Shown here piece by piece: positions 1 through 10,264 of a DNA stretch of 64,000 nucleotides (position 1 is the first letter of the stretch; every line of letters starts with the position of its first letter). Below the pieces are notes generated by a model. It searched no databases, was not told the origin of the DNA, and saw only the letters and a list, made by a program, of their open reading frames with translations. The DNA comes from Siphonodentalium dalli (Eukaryota > Mollusca > Scaphopoda > Gadilida > Siphonodentaliidae), in NCBI GenBank assembly GCA_032622095.1, contig CP136062.1, positions 32,798,918 through 32,862,917 on the forward strand, given 5' to 3'. The translations under genes were made by a program, and so were the position numbers.

Positions 1-964
1 TCAGGAGGATGCATGTAACGGGATCAGGAGTTCCATTTATTTGCAAGCACCTATACACTTGGATATTCTAGCTTTGTCCGTGGCAAAATACAGGACATTA
101 TACACTTGATATAAGTGGCGTTACACCCATTTGTTTATGTCAAAATAGCATATACTTAATTATTATACATATATTATATGTCTATATCAGTTCGCCCTAA
201 CATCATACAGGTATAAGCATGTTCCACTGATAGTTGAACGCTCGTAGAGTATGACCTACTGGCCGGCAACAGTAAATTGTCATGAACAGTCCCCTTGTAT
301 GTAAACCTAAGTACGTCTAAAAATAACATCGAATCACGACAGCGTTCGACATCGCTGACAAGCTGACCTGATAATTGTTGTGCGCTCATCCGATAATCAT
401 GAAATGTCCCCACAGGTATCAGTACAATCTCATATCGCTACATAATTAAATACATTTGGCCTCAGCGCTGACCCAGAAACAGTGACCACACTAATGCATG
501 GTTGACCACTTGTACAACTTATTGGATAATAGGACACTGTCTGATATAGTTTTTGGAGTTATCGAACACTACCCGTAACGCAATATATTTTTGCTTGTAT
601 ATGGTTGCCTATTTAATTGTTTAACATAACTGCATAATACGCCTTGTTGTTGGGTCTCTATAATGTTGGATCCACACGGTGGGTCCGCTGTGGTCGCGAC
701 CTTGTGACTGGGCGTATATAATATTATGATTATTTTCAACGCACTTGTGGTGCATTATGTCAATAAAATTAGCCCACAAATATGGACTTACTTGATATTT
801 TCAATTTATTATTTATTATTCCTTTATTTTATATACTGTACTGATTGCATGTACCATACTTACGCGGTCTCTCATGAAACGATAATTCGTTCTACCTTCT
901 ATGTCGTATATTGGTAAACAAACAATTATATAGCTATAATATTTGCAGCGGAGAACTCTTAATT
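1..964. other. Intergenic DNA, no gene recognised
   Basis: AT-rich sequence on both strands. The short open frames here (for example minus 413-174) have no recognisable domain, splice context or biased composition. I see no repeat array in this stretch. Confidence 0.6.
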
Positions 965-1430
965 AAGGGTGCTCGGTCCGTTCGGGGGACCCTGTATTGC
1001 TATTTCCTTGGTTTTGGGTGTGGGGTGTTTGGTTCGGGTCGGGGAGCCCGCCGGTCGGGGCTAGGATGGGTTGGGTGTCGGTATTTGGGGTCTGTTAATT
1101 TTCGGGGATCTATCCCGGGAGTTGGTGGTTTCGCGTGGTCGGGGCGGGCGGGTTGCGGGTGTGGGATAGATGTCTCTAGAATCGAGTGATTATTATTGTT
1201 AATGGTAGGCACTTGGTTTTGGAGTTGTCCGTCTTGTGCCCGCGATTTGTTCGCTTGGATCGGGTGGTTCTGCTGGCTTGTGGGGGGTCTCCGAGGGTTG
1301 GTGGACTTGGGGAATCGATAGCTGATCGTTCTGGGCTTTGATGGGTGTGTTCCTCGACTCGAGTCGGATACCCCCCCCCCGGGCCGGGGGTGGTGTTGCG
1401 GGGACCTCTGTTCGGATTGAGTACCTTTAA
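965..1430. other. G-rich, CpG-rich block
   Basis: Base composition changes abruptly from AT-rich to strongly G-rich on the plus strand, with many CG dinucleotides and a C11 run near 1371-1381. Open frames across it on both strands are compositional (Gly/Arg on plus, Pro/Arg on minus) and not convincing proteins. It could be a CpG island or part of the 5' region of the retrotransposon downstream; the sequence does not decide. Confidence 0.45.
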
Positions 1431-2129
1431 TATATAAACACAATGTTACAAGTAATTGGTCTGATAATTGCGTTGTTGGGAAGATTCGGTCTGGATTTCG
1501 CGCCTGGTGTGGTGCCCATAACCGGCAGTGCACGGCCGGTGCTTCCGGGTGTGGGGGTGATTCCGGGTGCGGAACTTTTTCGGAATTTTTTCGGATTATT
1601 TTTGTTTTTCGAAACCATTCATGTACATTGTTGCTGCTATACCTATTAATACCAGAATATAAACACTAGCAAATTTTGGATCATATCATTAATAGAATTT
1701 ACGAAAAGCCTCAATTGATATAAACTAGAAATACGTGTGCTGTCAGCGTAGCATTTTGTTACCAAAGTGACATATACTTAAGTATGGGATATTATACTTG
1801 GATCAATAATTGCTATATTTTTGGCATACTGGGCTTTGGGGGAATGATAGTTTACTTCTATTTTGTCTTGATTTTTGCAGATAATACGACATCTTCGGAT
1901 TATAGGCAATATCGAGTGGGGTACCTGGAGGGTGGATTTTGTCATGCTGGCCTGCTTTGTGGGATAGCGTCGCTGAACTTGCCCTCTGGGGATCTCATTC
2001 TGCAAATACCATGCATCATGTTTTGTACCTCAATTACTATATTTGATTTTTATTCATTTAGTTCTAGACATTCAATATTTCACTACAAGTTCACTATAAC
2101 AATAGACTGTAATTGTTATATTCTTGACA
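1431..2129. other. Region upstream of the retrotransposon ORF, possible 5' UTR
   Basis: No domain is recognisable in the open frame at 1784-2137, and it is not a recognisable ORF1. The 5' end of the element carrying the ORF at 2130 could lie anywhere here. I found no target-site duplication that would fix it. Confidence 0.35.
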
Positions 2130-5100
2130 ATGGCTGAGACTAATTCAGAAAGCACTGTGGCACTCGGCACGCTGGATGAAGATCCCAATTATAACCTGAA
2201 AAAAATTATCTCTGGTCCAGGGGGACTAGACTTTGGTGAACAAGAAGATGAGAATATCTTACAAATACCCAATTGTCAGTATTTTTCTCCAAAATCGTTT
2301 CATGATAACGTATCTACAAGTGATGACTGTCTATCTGTTTTTCACCTGAACTGTCAAAGTCTTAATTCGCACTGGGATGATTTTAATACTCTAATGTTTG
2401 AATTACAAAATAATAAATCAAAATTTGGAGTTATTGGCCTAACTGAAATCTTCAGGACTCCGGATAGTATTGATTTTCCACTTAATGGATACCATCCATT
2501 AATTAAACGGTGCCGTCCGGATGGAGATGACTGTCACGGCGGTGTTGGCATGTACATTCGAAAAGACTTATCTTATAAAATCAGAGAAGATTTAACAACA
2601 TTTATTCCTCATGTATTTGAGTCACTTTTTGTTGAAGTGTTGACAAATAAAAATAAAACGTATATAATTGGAACAATTTATAGGCCTAATACAGCACCAA
2701 AAGCGGACCTAGATAAATTTATCAACCTTATGAATGAGAAAATGGACCAAACCAATAGAGAACATAAAAAAATAGTTTTGATGGGAGATTTCAACATTGA
2801 CTTATTGAAATACGGTAGACATGATAAAACTAACAATTTTCTTAATTATGTCTTTGCCTCTAGTTTCCTCCCAACAATAACAAAACCAACTAGAGTGTCA
2901 AACTTCACTGCTACTCTGATAGATCAGATTTTAATAAATGATCCAACTATTGATTATGAAACGGGTATTATACAAAGTGAGATATCTGACCACTTCGGTA
3001 CTTTCCTCTGTTATAAGAGTAACACAAATAAATCTTGCCCAAAAGCTAAAATAGAATACTGGCGGAACTATAATGATGAAAATATATCATGCTTTAAAAG
3101 ACTACTAGGAACGGCTAATTATAATAGTGTTGTAGGACGAACGTGTCCACAGGAGTCATATAAATCATTTATGGAAATTTATTTAAATGCCTTTGAAATA
3201 GCTTTTCCATTAAAACGATCACGATCAAAATCCACCAAACAGAAACCATGGATTACCAAGGGAATGATGATTTCATCTGAACATAAAGCTAAACTTTTTA
3301 CCACAAAGCTTAAGAACCCTTCCGAAAGTAATGTAACAGAATACAAAGAATTTTGTAAACTTTTTAATAAAATAAAACGAGCAAGTAAGACCTTGTACTA
3401 TAAAAATATGATAAATGAATATAAACATAATATGAAAAAAACATGGAAACTGATTGGTGAGATAATGCAACAAAGATCTAAAAAATTAGAATATCCCATG
3501 TCATTCATTATTGGGGGTGTCGAAAGTGGAAATAGGAAAGAAGCTGCTGACGCCTTTAATGAATATTTTTCTACCATTGGCGCTACTGCGGCTGAGAAAA
3601 TATCACAAACTTGTAACAAATACTCTTCATACTTACCTACACCTTGTAGTGAAACAATCTTTTTTCATCCCACTACACCGGAAGAAATTCATACAACGGT
3701 TTCCTTAAGTAAAGGGAAGCACAGCATTGACAAAGATGGTCTTAGCTCTTTCATTATGAAGAAAGTTATCTCGGAAATTTCACAACCCTTATGTCATATT
3801 TTCAATCTCTCAATGGAAACAGGAATTGTTCCAGAAGACATGAAGATAGCAAAAGTTATACCCCTCTTCAAATCAGGCGACCAAAAGATAATGGGAAATT
3901 ATCGCCCAATAAGTATTCTGCCCATTTTTTCTAAAATCTTAGAAAAAATTGTATGTCACAGACTAGTTGTTTTTTTAAATAAACATGATACTCTCTATCA
4001 TAATCAATATGGGTTTAGAAAAGATCATTCAACAATTCATCCAATTTTGAAGCTACTCTATGATGTGGGTTTGAATAATGATAAGAAGGATAAAGATTGT
4101 ACGCTATCTGTATTTATTGATTTTTCCAAAGCTTTTGACACAATAAATCATGAAATTTTGCTAAATAAACTTGATTCTTATGGAATAAGAGGCAAAGCCA
4201 ATGAGTGGTTTAGAAAGTATCTGACAAATAGATACCAATGTGTGGAACTGGAAGGTATGGTTTCTTCTAAACTTCCAATTACATGTGGAGTCCCCCAGGG
4301 ATCTGTTGCAGGTCCGATTCTTTTTCTGGTCTATGTTAATGATATGCACAGATCTAATAACCTATCACTTTTATCCTTTGCTGATGACACAACTGTGTAT
4401 TCTTCACATCACAACCTTGATTATTTGTATGACTACTTCAACAAAGAGCTTGAAAAATTGAGTACTTGGTGTAGAGCAAACAAACTATCATTAAATACAA
4501 ATAAGACTAAATATATGGTGATACAACCAATAAATGGCCCGTATTTAGTTGCAAATAGAATGTTGAATATAAATAAACAGCCGATTGAAAGGATAGGATC
4601 CGATTGTCAAGAAAAATCTTTCAAATTTTTAGGTATTCACATAGATGAACATCTGACATTTGAATACCATGTGAAAGCTGTTTGTGCGAAAATTTCTAAT
4701 TCTCTTTATGCTATAAATCGAGTAAAAAATTTCCTTTCTTTCGATTGTCTTAGAATGCTATATCTTACCTTAGTACATTCTCACATTCTTTATGGAATTG
4801 AGTTATGGGGAAATGCAAGTACTCAAAATCAAGTTATTGTACTTCAGAAAAAGGCAATTCGAGCTATTAATAAAAAACGCTACAATAGTCACACCGAACC
4901 ATTATTTAAATCTAATAACAGTTTGAAGCTGCATGATGAGTATATGCATCGGATATGTCTATTTATGCACGACTGGAAATATGTAAATGTTCCCAAATCA
5001 TTTGTTAATAGTTTTAGAATATATAAACATCCGAGTATGAGTACTAGGTCCTCAGGAAAAATACAGGAAACAAGGGCTCGCATTAAATTCACTGAAAAAC

Positions 5101-5366
5101 TACCCCTCCATGTGTTTCCAAAAATTTGGAACACTCTTGACGTTACTCTACAGAATATCCAATCGAAGCCAGGCTTTAAGAACAAATTTACCAAATCAAT
5201 TATTGACAATTATTCTTCGAATATTAAGTGCAAAAACAAGTTTTGTCCAGATTGTACTAAAAAGATTGAATTAACTCTAACTTTTGGAATTGAACTTCCA
5301 ATAAGGAAAGAAATTATAACTATAAAACGACCTTCTCTCATTAGTAAAATGAATTTAAAAAAATGA
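2130..5366 (+). CDS. Non-LTR retrotransposon ORF2: apurinic-like endonuclease plus reverse transcriptase
   Basis: Encodes the replication protein of a CR1/L2/Jockey-group LINE: the endonuclease nicks chromosomal DNA and the reverse transcriptase copies the element RNA at the nick. The start is the ATG at 2130 in the context ACAATGG; a TTG six bases earlier is in frame but less likely. The 1078-aa frame is unbroken. The endonuclease domain spans about residues 68-300, with LSVFHLNCQS at 68, GDFN at 219-222 and the SDH catalytic motif at 286-288. The reverse transcriptase follows, with FIDFSKAFD at 662-670, VPQGS at 721-725 and FADD at 750-753. The C-terminus has a CPDC-like cysteine pair but no clear CCHC knuckle. 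All catalytic motifs look intact, so the copy may be young. No ORF1 is recognisable upstream. Exact clade assignment needs phylogeny. Confidence 0.93.
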   Translation: MAETNSESTVALGTLDEDPNYNLKKIISGPGGLDFGEQEDENILQIPNCQYFSPKSFHDNVSTSDDCLSVFHLNCQSLNSHWDDFNTLMFELQNNKSKFGVIGLTEIFRTPDSIDFPLNGYHPLIKRCRPDGDDCHGGVGMYIRKDLSYKIREDLTTFIPHVFESLFVEVLTNKNKTYIIGTIYRPNTAPKADLDKFINLMNEKMDQTNREHKKIVLMGDFNIDLLKYGRHDKTNNFLNYVFASSFLPTITKPTRVSNFTATLIDQILINDPTIDYETGIIQSEISDHFGTFLCYKSNTNKSCPKAKIEYWRNYNDENISCFKRLLGTANYNSVVGRTCPQESYKSFMEIYLNAFEIAFPLKRSRSKSTKQKPWITKGMMISSEHKAKLFTTKLKNPSESNVTEYKEFCKLFNKIKRASKTLYYKNMINEYKHNMKKTWKLIGEIMQQRSKKLEYPMSFIIGGVESGNRKEAADAFNEYFSTIGATAAEKISQTCNKYSSYLPTPCSETIFFHPTTPEEIHTTVSLSKGKHSIDKDGLSSFIMKKVISEISQPLCHIFNLSMETGIVPEDMKIAKVIPLFKSGDQKIMGNYRPISILPIFSKILEKIVCHRLVVFLNKHDTLYHNQYGFRKDHSTIHPILKLLYDVGLNNDKKDKDCTLSVFIDFSKAFDTINHEILLNKLDSYGIRGKANEWFRKYLTNRYQCVELEGMVSSKLPITCGVPQGSVAGPILFLVYVNDMHRSNNLSLLSFADDTTVYSSHHNLDYLYDYFNKELEKLSTWCRANKLSLNTNKTKYMVIQPINGPYLVANRMLNINKQPIERIGSDCQEKSFKFLGIHIDEHLTFEYHVKAVCAKISNSLYAINRVKNFLSFDCLRMLYLTLVHSHILYGIELWGNASTQNQVIVLQKKAIRAINKKRYNSHTEPLFKSNNSLKLHDEYMHRICLFMHDWKYVNVPKSFVNSFRIYKHPSMSTRSSGKIQETRARIKFTEKLPLHVFPKIWNTLDVTLQNIQSKPGFKNKFTKSIIDNYSSNIKCKNKFCPDCTKKIELTLTFGIELPIRKEIITIKRPSLISKMNLKK

Positions 5367-5440
5367 GAAGATGTGCCTGATGAATATATATAAATATGTA
5401 AATGCATGTATGTGTGCGCTTATGTGTATATATGCATGTA

Positions 5441-5567
5441 GATTTTTTTTTTGTTTTTGTTTTTTGTTTTTTGTTTTTTTTTTGTTTTTTGTTTTTTGTT
5501 TTTTGTTTTTTGTTTTGTTTTTTTTGTTTTTTTTGTTTTTTTTTGTTTTTTTTTGTTGTTTTTTTTT
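5441..5567. repeat. Low-complexity T/G tract in the retrotransposon 3' UTR
   Basis: Runs of 3-9 T separated by single G. It yields spurious Phe-rich frames on plus and Lys-rich frames on minus, which are not genes. Confidence 0.9.
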
Positions 5568-5995
5568 CAATCTTCTGTGTTGTTGAGTGCCTATATTCAG
5601 TGCAAATATTAACTATTTGGTGCAAACTGATTAGAACATTGTCTAGTTTGAACAGATTTAGTTTTGAACTTTATAGCTAAAGATTAAAATTTTTTAATCA
5701 AATTGTAAACAACGCAGACACACACAAAGCCTCGTGTCATTATTATTTCATTATATTATATGGTTTGAACCCCACCCAGTATGTCAATTTTGCATAAATG
5801 CCAATTTTGTATACATTTGTATATCTTCCATATTTTTGTCCATATTTTCCGTTTCCAAATGGTGGCGGCAGGAAGACGACCATATGGTCATGCCACCACC
5901 ATATGACATATTATTGTTTATTATTTAATTATATATGTGTAACACATTTTATGATGATATGCCATAATAAAATATTTACTTACTTACTTACTTAC

Positions 5996-7113
5996 CGGTA
6001 TATACTCGGGATTCATAGCAATATGTTACATGTAACCCGTATATATATACTCGGGATTCCTACCAATCTGTTACATGTAACCCGTATATATATACTCGGG
6101 AGTCACACCAATATGTTACATGTAAGCGGAATATACTCGGGAGTCACACCAATATGTTACATGTAAGCGGAATATACTCGGGAGTCACACCAATATGTTA
6201 CCTGTAACCGGTATATACTCGGGATTCATAGCAATATGTTACATGTAACCCGTATATATATACTCGGGATTCCTACCAATCTGTTACATGTAACCCGTAT
6301 ATATATAGTCTGGATTCATACCAATCTATTACATGTAACCGGAATATACTCGGGAGTCACACCAATATGTTACATGTAACCCGTATATATATACTCGGGA
6401 GTCACACCAATATGTTACATGTAAGCGGAATATACTCGGGAGTCACACCAATATGTTACCTGTAACCGGTATACACTCGAGATTCATAGCAATATGTTAC
6501 ATGTAACCCGTATATATATACTCGGGATTCATAGCAATATGTTACATGTAAGCGGAATATACTTGGGATTCATACCAATATGTTACATGTAACCGTATAT
6601 ATATATAATCGGGAGTCACACCAATCTGTTACATGTAAGCGGAATATACTCGGGATTCACACCAATCTGTTACATGTAACCGGTATATACTCGGGAGTCA
6701 CACCAATATGTTACATGTAACCGGTATATACTCAGGATTCATACCAATATGGTACATGTAACCGGTATATACTCAGGATTCATACCAATATGTTACATGT
6801 AACCGGTATACACTCGAGATTCATAGCAATATGTTACATGTAACCGGTATATACTCAGGATTCATACCAATATGTTACATGTAACCGGTATATACTCAGG
6901 ATTCATACCAATATGTTACATGTAACCGGTATACACTCGAGATTCATATCAATATGTTACATGTAACCGGTATATACTCAGGATTCATACCAATATGTTA
7001 CATGTAACCGGTATATACTCAGGATCCATATCAATATGTTACATGTAACCGGTATACACTCGGGATTCACACCAATAATATGTTACCTGTAATCGGTATA
7101 CACTCGAGATTCA
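5996..7113. repeat. 41-45 bp satellite array, block 1
   Basis: About 26 head-to-tail monomers of the form ATACTCGGGATTCATACCAA followed by TATGTTACATGTAACCGGT. Each carries the near-perfect palindrome GTTACATGTAAC. Length variants differ by insertion of TATATA beside the CCCGTAT segment, giving 41 and 45 bp forms. Neighbouring higher-order groups share variants (CACTCGAGATTC, AGTCACACC), which suggests local duplication of multi-monomer blocks. The array starts immediately at the retrotransposon tail. Confidence 0.95.
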
Positions 7114-7756
7114 TATAAGAAATGAACGGCGGTTTCAAGGTGGTCATGGGATTTTGACCGCGAGAAAAAATCAGCAAACTGCATGAACCCCGAAGGGGTT
7201 CATGCGGAGTTTGCTGATTTTTTAACGCGGTCAAAACCCATGACCACGTTGAATCCGCCGTTTATTATTTATATTTATATACTTAAATTCATTATGAACT
7301 AGGATTGTATGTCTTTCCCACTATTTATTCATCTATTTAAACGAACGCATGGAGTTCAGTTCAGACATTTCGAATCCTTGTTTTTTTGGAAAACCAAACA
7401 TTTTGAGAATTCATTCATGGAGAACGGAAAAAACGCAATTTAACAGTAAAGTATACACATATGACAAGATGTCTTGTTTAGATAGTAGGCCTATCGGTAA
7501 CTAATGTAGACTTGTTGATTTCAAGAATGATTAATATCTGAAACTAACAATTCAGTTTCGGCTACGGATAAGAAATCGACAACACGCCGTTCTACCATAA
7601 TGATATATTTGTGAGGTTCGGGGGAATATTTGTAGCGGCAAGGAAAATGATAAAACCCTATTGAGTAGCGCGGTTTTTTTTAACATCAACGCTCAGTAAC
7701 ACAGAGCAACAACACTGATTATAGACCGAAACAAATTTCTTGCCAAATCCGGACGT

Positions 7757-8191
7757 ACTAGATACTCAAGCAGTCGGTAATGTCCGACAATCCCCGGTGA
7801 TTTCCGGGACCAATGTGTTCATAAACATATGAACGACATTGGAAGTGACGTCACGTTACGTTCATAGGTTTATGAACGCATTGAATAAGGGGGCGTGTCT
7901 ACCGTAACGCTATGGGGAAATCGGAAGAGATATCAGGTGTATGTAAATATAGCAATATGTTACCTGTAACCGGTATATACTCGGGATTCATACCAATATA
8001 TTTACATACACCTGATATCTCTTCCGATTTCCCCATAGCGTTACGGTAGATACGCCCCCTTATTCAATGCGTTCATAAACCTATGAACGTAACGTGACGT
8101 CACTTTCAATGTCGTTCATAGGTTTATGAACACATTGGTCCCGGAAATCACCGGGGATTGTCGGACATTACCGACTGCTTGAGTATCTAGT
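7757..8191. repeat. 195-bp-arm inverted repeat with a satellite monomer as loop
   Basis: Left arm 7757-7951 and right arm 7997-8191 are reverse complements with three mismatches in 195 bases by hand alignment. The 45-base loop (7952-7996) is a complete monomer of the surrounding 41-45 bp satellite, reading from GCAATATGTTACC to GATTCATACCAA. The arms contain smaller palindromes, including GTGACGTCAC and GTTCATAGGTTTATGAAC. The structure sits inside the foldback element. Confidence 0.95.
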
Positions 8192-8339
8192 CAGCCAATA
8201 CGCCAATAATTTGATAGCAAACAATATGTAATCGAGGTTCACGATTGGATGGTTAGTGGCATCTAATCGCGAGCACGGGTGGCACGAGACGTTCGATTGA
8301 CTATCAGAATGTTGGTTATCATATAATCCCATATCCCAT

Positions 8340-8560
8340 AATATGTCAAATATAGCGAATTAATCGAAATATGAAATACAACGTAAAAACGAAATATGAA
8401 AATACAGCGAAATAGCACGAAAAATCGAAATAGGAAAATACAGCGAAATAGCGAAATAGGGAGAAATATAGACCGAAATATAAAACTAGAAATTATTTTT
8501 ATAAACGAAATAACGGAGATATTTGAAAAGTATTTTTGACGAAATAACAGACATATTTGG
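8340..8560. repeat. Short degenerate repeat of CGAAATANGAAAATACAG type
   Basis: A cluster of imperfect copies of CGAAATATGAAAATACAGCG inside the foldback element. It has no coding signature. Confidence 0.55.
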
Positions 8561-8751
8561 AGAAGTGTTTTAAAGAGCGTAAGTATATAAATATAAATAA
8601 TAAACGGCGGATTCAACGTGGTCATGGGTTTTGACCGCGATAAAAAATCAGCAAACTCCGCATGAACCCCTTCGGGGTTCATGCAGTTTGCTGAATTTTT
8701 CTCGCGGTCAAAATCCCATGACCACATTGAAACCGCCGCTCATTTCTTATA

Positions 8752-9007
8752 TGTTACATGTAACCCGTATATATATACTCGGGAGTCGCACCAATATGTT
8801 ACATGTAAGCGGAATATACTCGGGAGTCACACCAATATGTTACTTGTAACCGGTATAAACTCGAGATTCATAGCAATCTGTTACATGTAACCCGTATATA
8901 TATACTCGGGATTCATAGCAATATGTTACATGTAACCCGTATATATATACTCGGGATTCATAGCGATATGTTACATGTAACCCGTAATATATACTCGGGA
9001 TTCATAT
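8752..9007. repeat. 41-45 bp satellite array, block 2
   Basis: About six monomers of the same satellite as 5996-7113, in the same orientation, resuming directly after the foldback element. Confidence 0.93.
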
Positions 9008-9235
9008 GCCCAATTTAGCCGGTATTCTGAATTCAACAAAAACGCTGCATGCTGCGCAAATTTATAGCACACAATTATACAAATGTTCGATTATATTCCC
9101 GGCCAATTGACACATTCTGATGTAATTCAGTCTCGATATACTGAAGTTATGGATTCCACTTCAGCAAATGTGTGAAATCTATATGGCATACATGTAAGTG
9201 TAAAACTATTAATTATGTGTGTACCATACTTTCTT

Positions 9236-9903
9236 AATTGGTACCCATAATTAACCACTCTCTGTTAACTAGGATTCGGGTGAGGGTGGGGTAAGGGGTG
9301 ACACACTCGTTCATGCGTAATTGGTACCCATAATTAACCACTCTCTGTTAACTAGGATTCGGAGTGAGGGTGGGGTAAGGGGTGACACACTCGTTCATGC
9401 GTAATTGGTACCCATAATTAACCACTCTCTGTTAACTAGGATTCGGAGTGAGGGTGGGGTAAGGGGTGACACACTCGTTCATGCGTAATTGGCACCCATA
9501 ATTAACCACTCTCTGTTAACTAGGATTCGGAGTGAGGGTGGGGTAAGGGGTGACACACTCGTTCATGCGTAATTGGTACCCATAATTAACCACTCTCTGT
9601 TAACTAGGATTCGGAGTGAGGGTGGGGTAAGGGGTGACACACTCGTTCATGCGTAATTGGTACCCATAATTAACCACTCTCTGTTAACTAGGATTCGGAG
9701 TGAGGGTGGGGTAAGGGGTGACACACTCGTTCATGCGTAATTGGTACCCATAATTAACCACTCTCTGTTAACTAGGATTCGGAGTGAGGGTGGGGTAAGG
9801 GGTGACACACTCGTTCATGCGTAATTGGTACCCATAATTAACCACTCTCTGTTAACTAGGATTCGGAGTGAGGGTGGGGTAAGGGGTGACACACTCGTTC
9901 ATG
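9236..9903. repeat. 84-bp minisatellite, eight copies
   Basis: Eight head-to-tail units starting GGTACCCATAATTAACCACT and ending GTTCATGCGTAATT. The units are almost identical. The first lacks one A and the fourth has GGCACCC, so recent homogenisation or expansion is likely. Confidence 0.95.
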
Positions 9904-10224
9904 TGTTCATGTATTGTCGGGTACAGAGAACGTATAAATATAGTAGCTGTATGTTGCCATATCGGATGGGGCTCACTCAAACGTGTTCCCTTGGGGTGGT
10001 TAGTCAGGCACACTCAACTTACGTCCTAATATCGGATATCAGGGTAACTCGTACAACGTGAGATATATCAAATAAATTCGACACATATAAGTATGAATAT
10101 ATAATCCAAGAATAAATCATACTTCACATGTAATTTCTCTGTTTTTTTTTGGTATATGGTTATATTGGCTACTTATATGTTTATTTATATCGGTAGTCGT
10201 GAGTGATATATCTTCTATATCTAT
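9904..10224. other. No feature recognised
   Basis: Single-copy-looking AT-rich sequence between two repeat blocks, without a credible ORF. Confidence 0.5.
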
Positions 10225-10233
10225 ATTTGCGAA

Positions 10234-10264
<31 letters not shown>

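Larger units (their letters stand above)
2130..5995 (+). mobile_element. CR1/L2-group non-LTR retrotransposon with (TTAC)5 tail
   Basis: The intact ORF is followed by a ~630-bp 3' UTR holding a T/G tract, an inverted-repeat segment around GACCATATGGTC and AATAAAATA just before five TTAC units (5976-5995). Ending in a short tandem repeat rather than poly(A) is typical of CR1/L2-group elements. The 41-45 bp satellite begins directly after the tail. The 5' boundary is not determined and may lie upstream of the listed start. Confidence 0.82.
7114..8751. mobile_element. 1.64 kb foldback element inserted in the satellite
   Basis: The left terminus (7114-7286) and right terminus (8579-8751) are inverted copies of about 173 bp, beginning TATAAGAAATGA and ending TCATTTCTTATA. 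Each terminus is itself a hairpin (7125-7262 and 8603-8740) centred on a GGGGTTCATGC/GCATGAACCCC loop. Satellite monomers flank both sides, so the element interrupts the array. No transposase-like ORF is visible, so it looks non-autonomous. A 4-bp ATAT at both borders could be a target duplication but is too short to be decisive. Confidence 0.8.

Noticed and set aside
1000-1533. 177-aa minus-strand Pro/Arg-rich ORF
   Set aside because: It follows the composition of the G-rich block; no domain or splice context.
5341-5680. Phe-rich and Lys-rich ORFs
   Set aside because: They are translations of the low-complexity T/G tract in the LINE 3' UTR.
5996-9007. Satellite considered as telomeric or centromeric DNA
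   Set aside because: There is no TTAGGG-type repeat. The array is only about 1.4 kb and interrupted, so no chromosomal role can be supported.
9236-9903. 84-bp array considered as CRISPR-like or regulatory
   Set aside because: Units are contiguous with no variable spacers and the DNA is eukaryotic, so it is an ordinary minisatellite.
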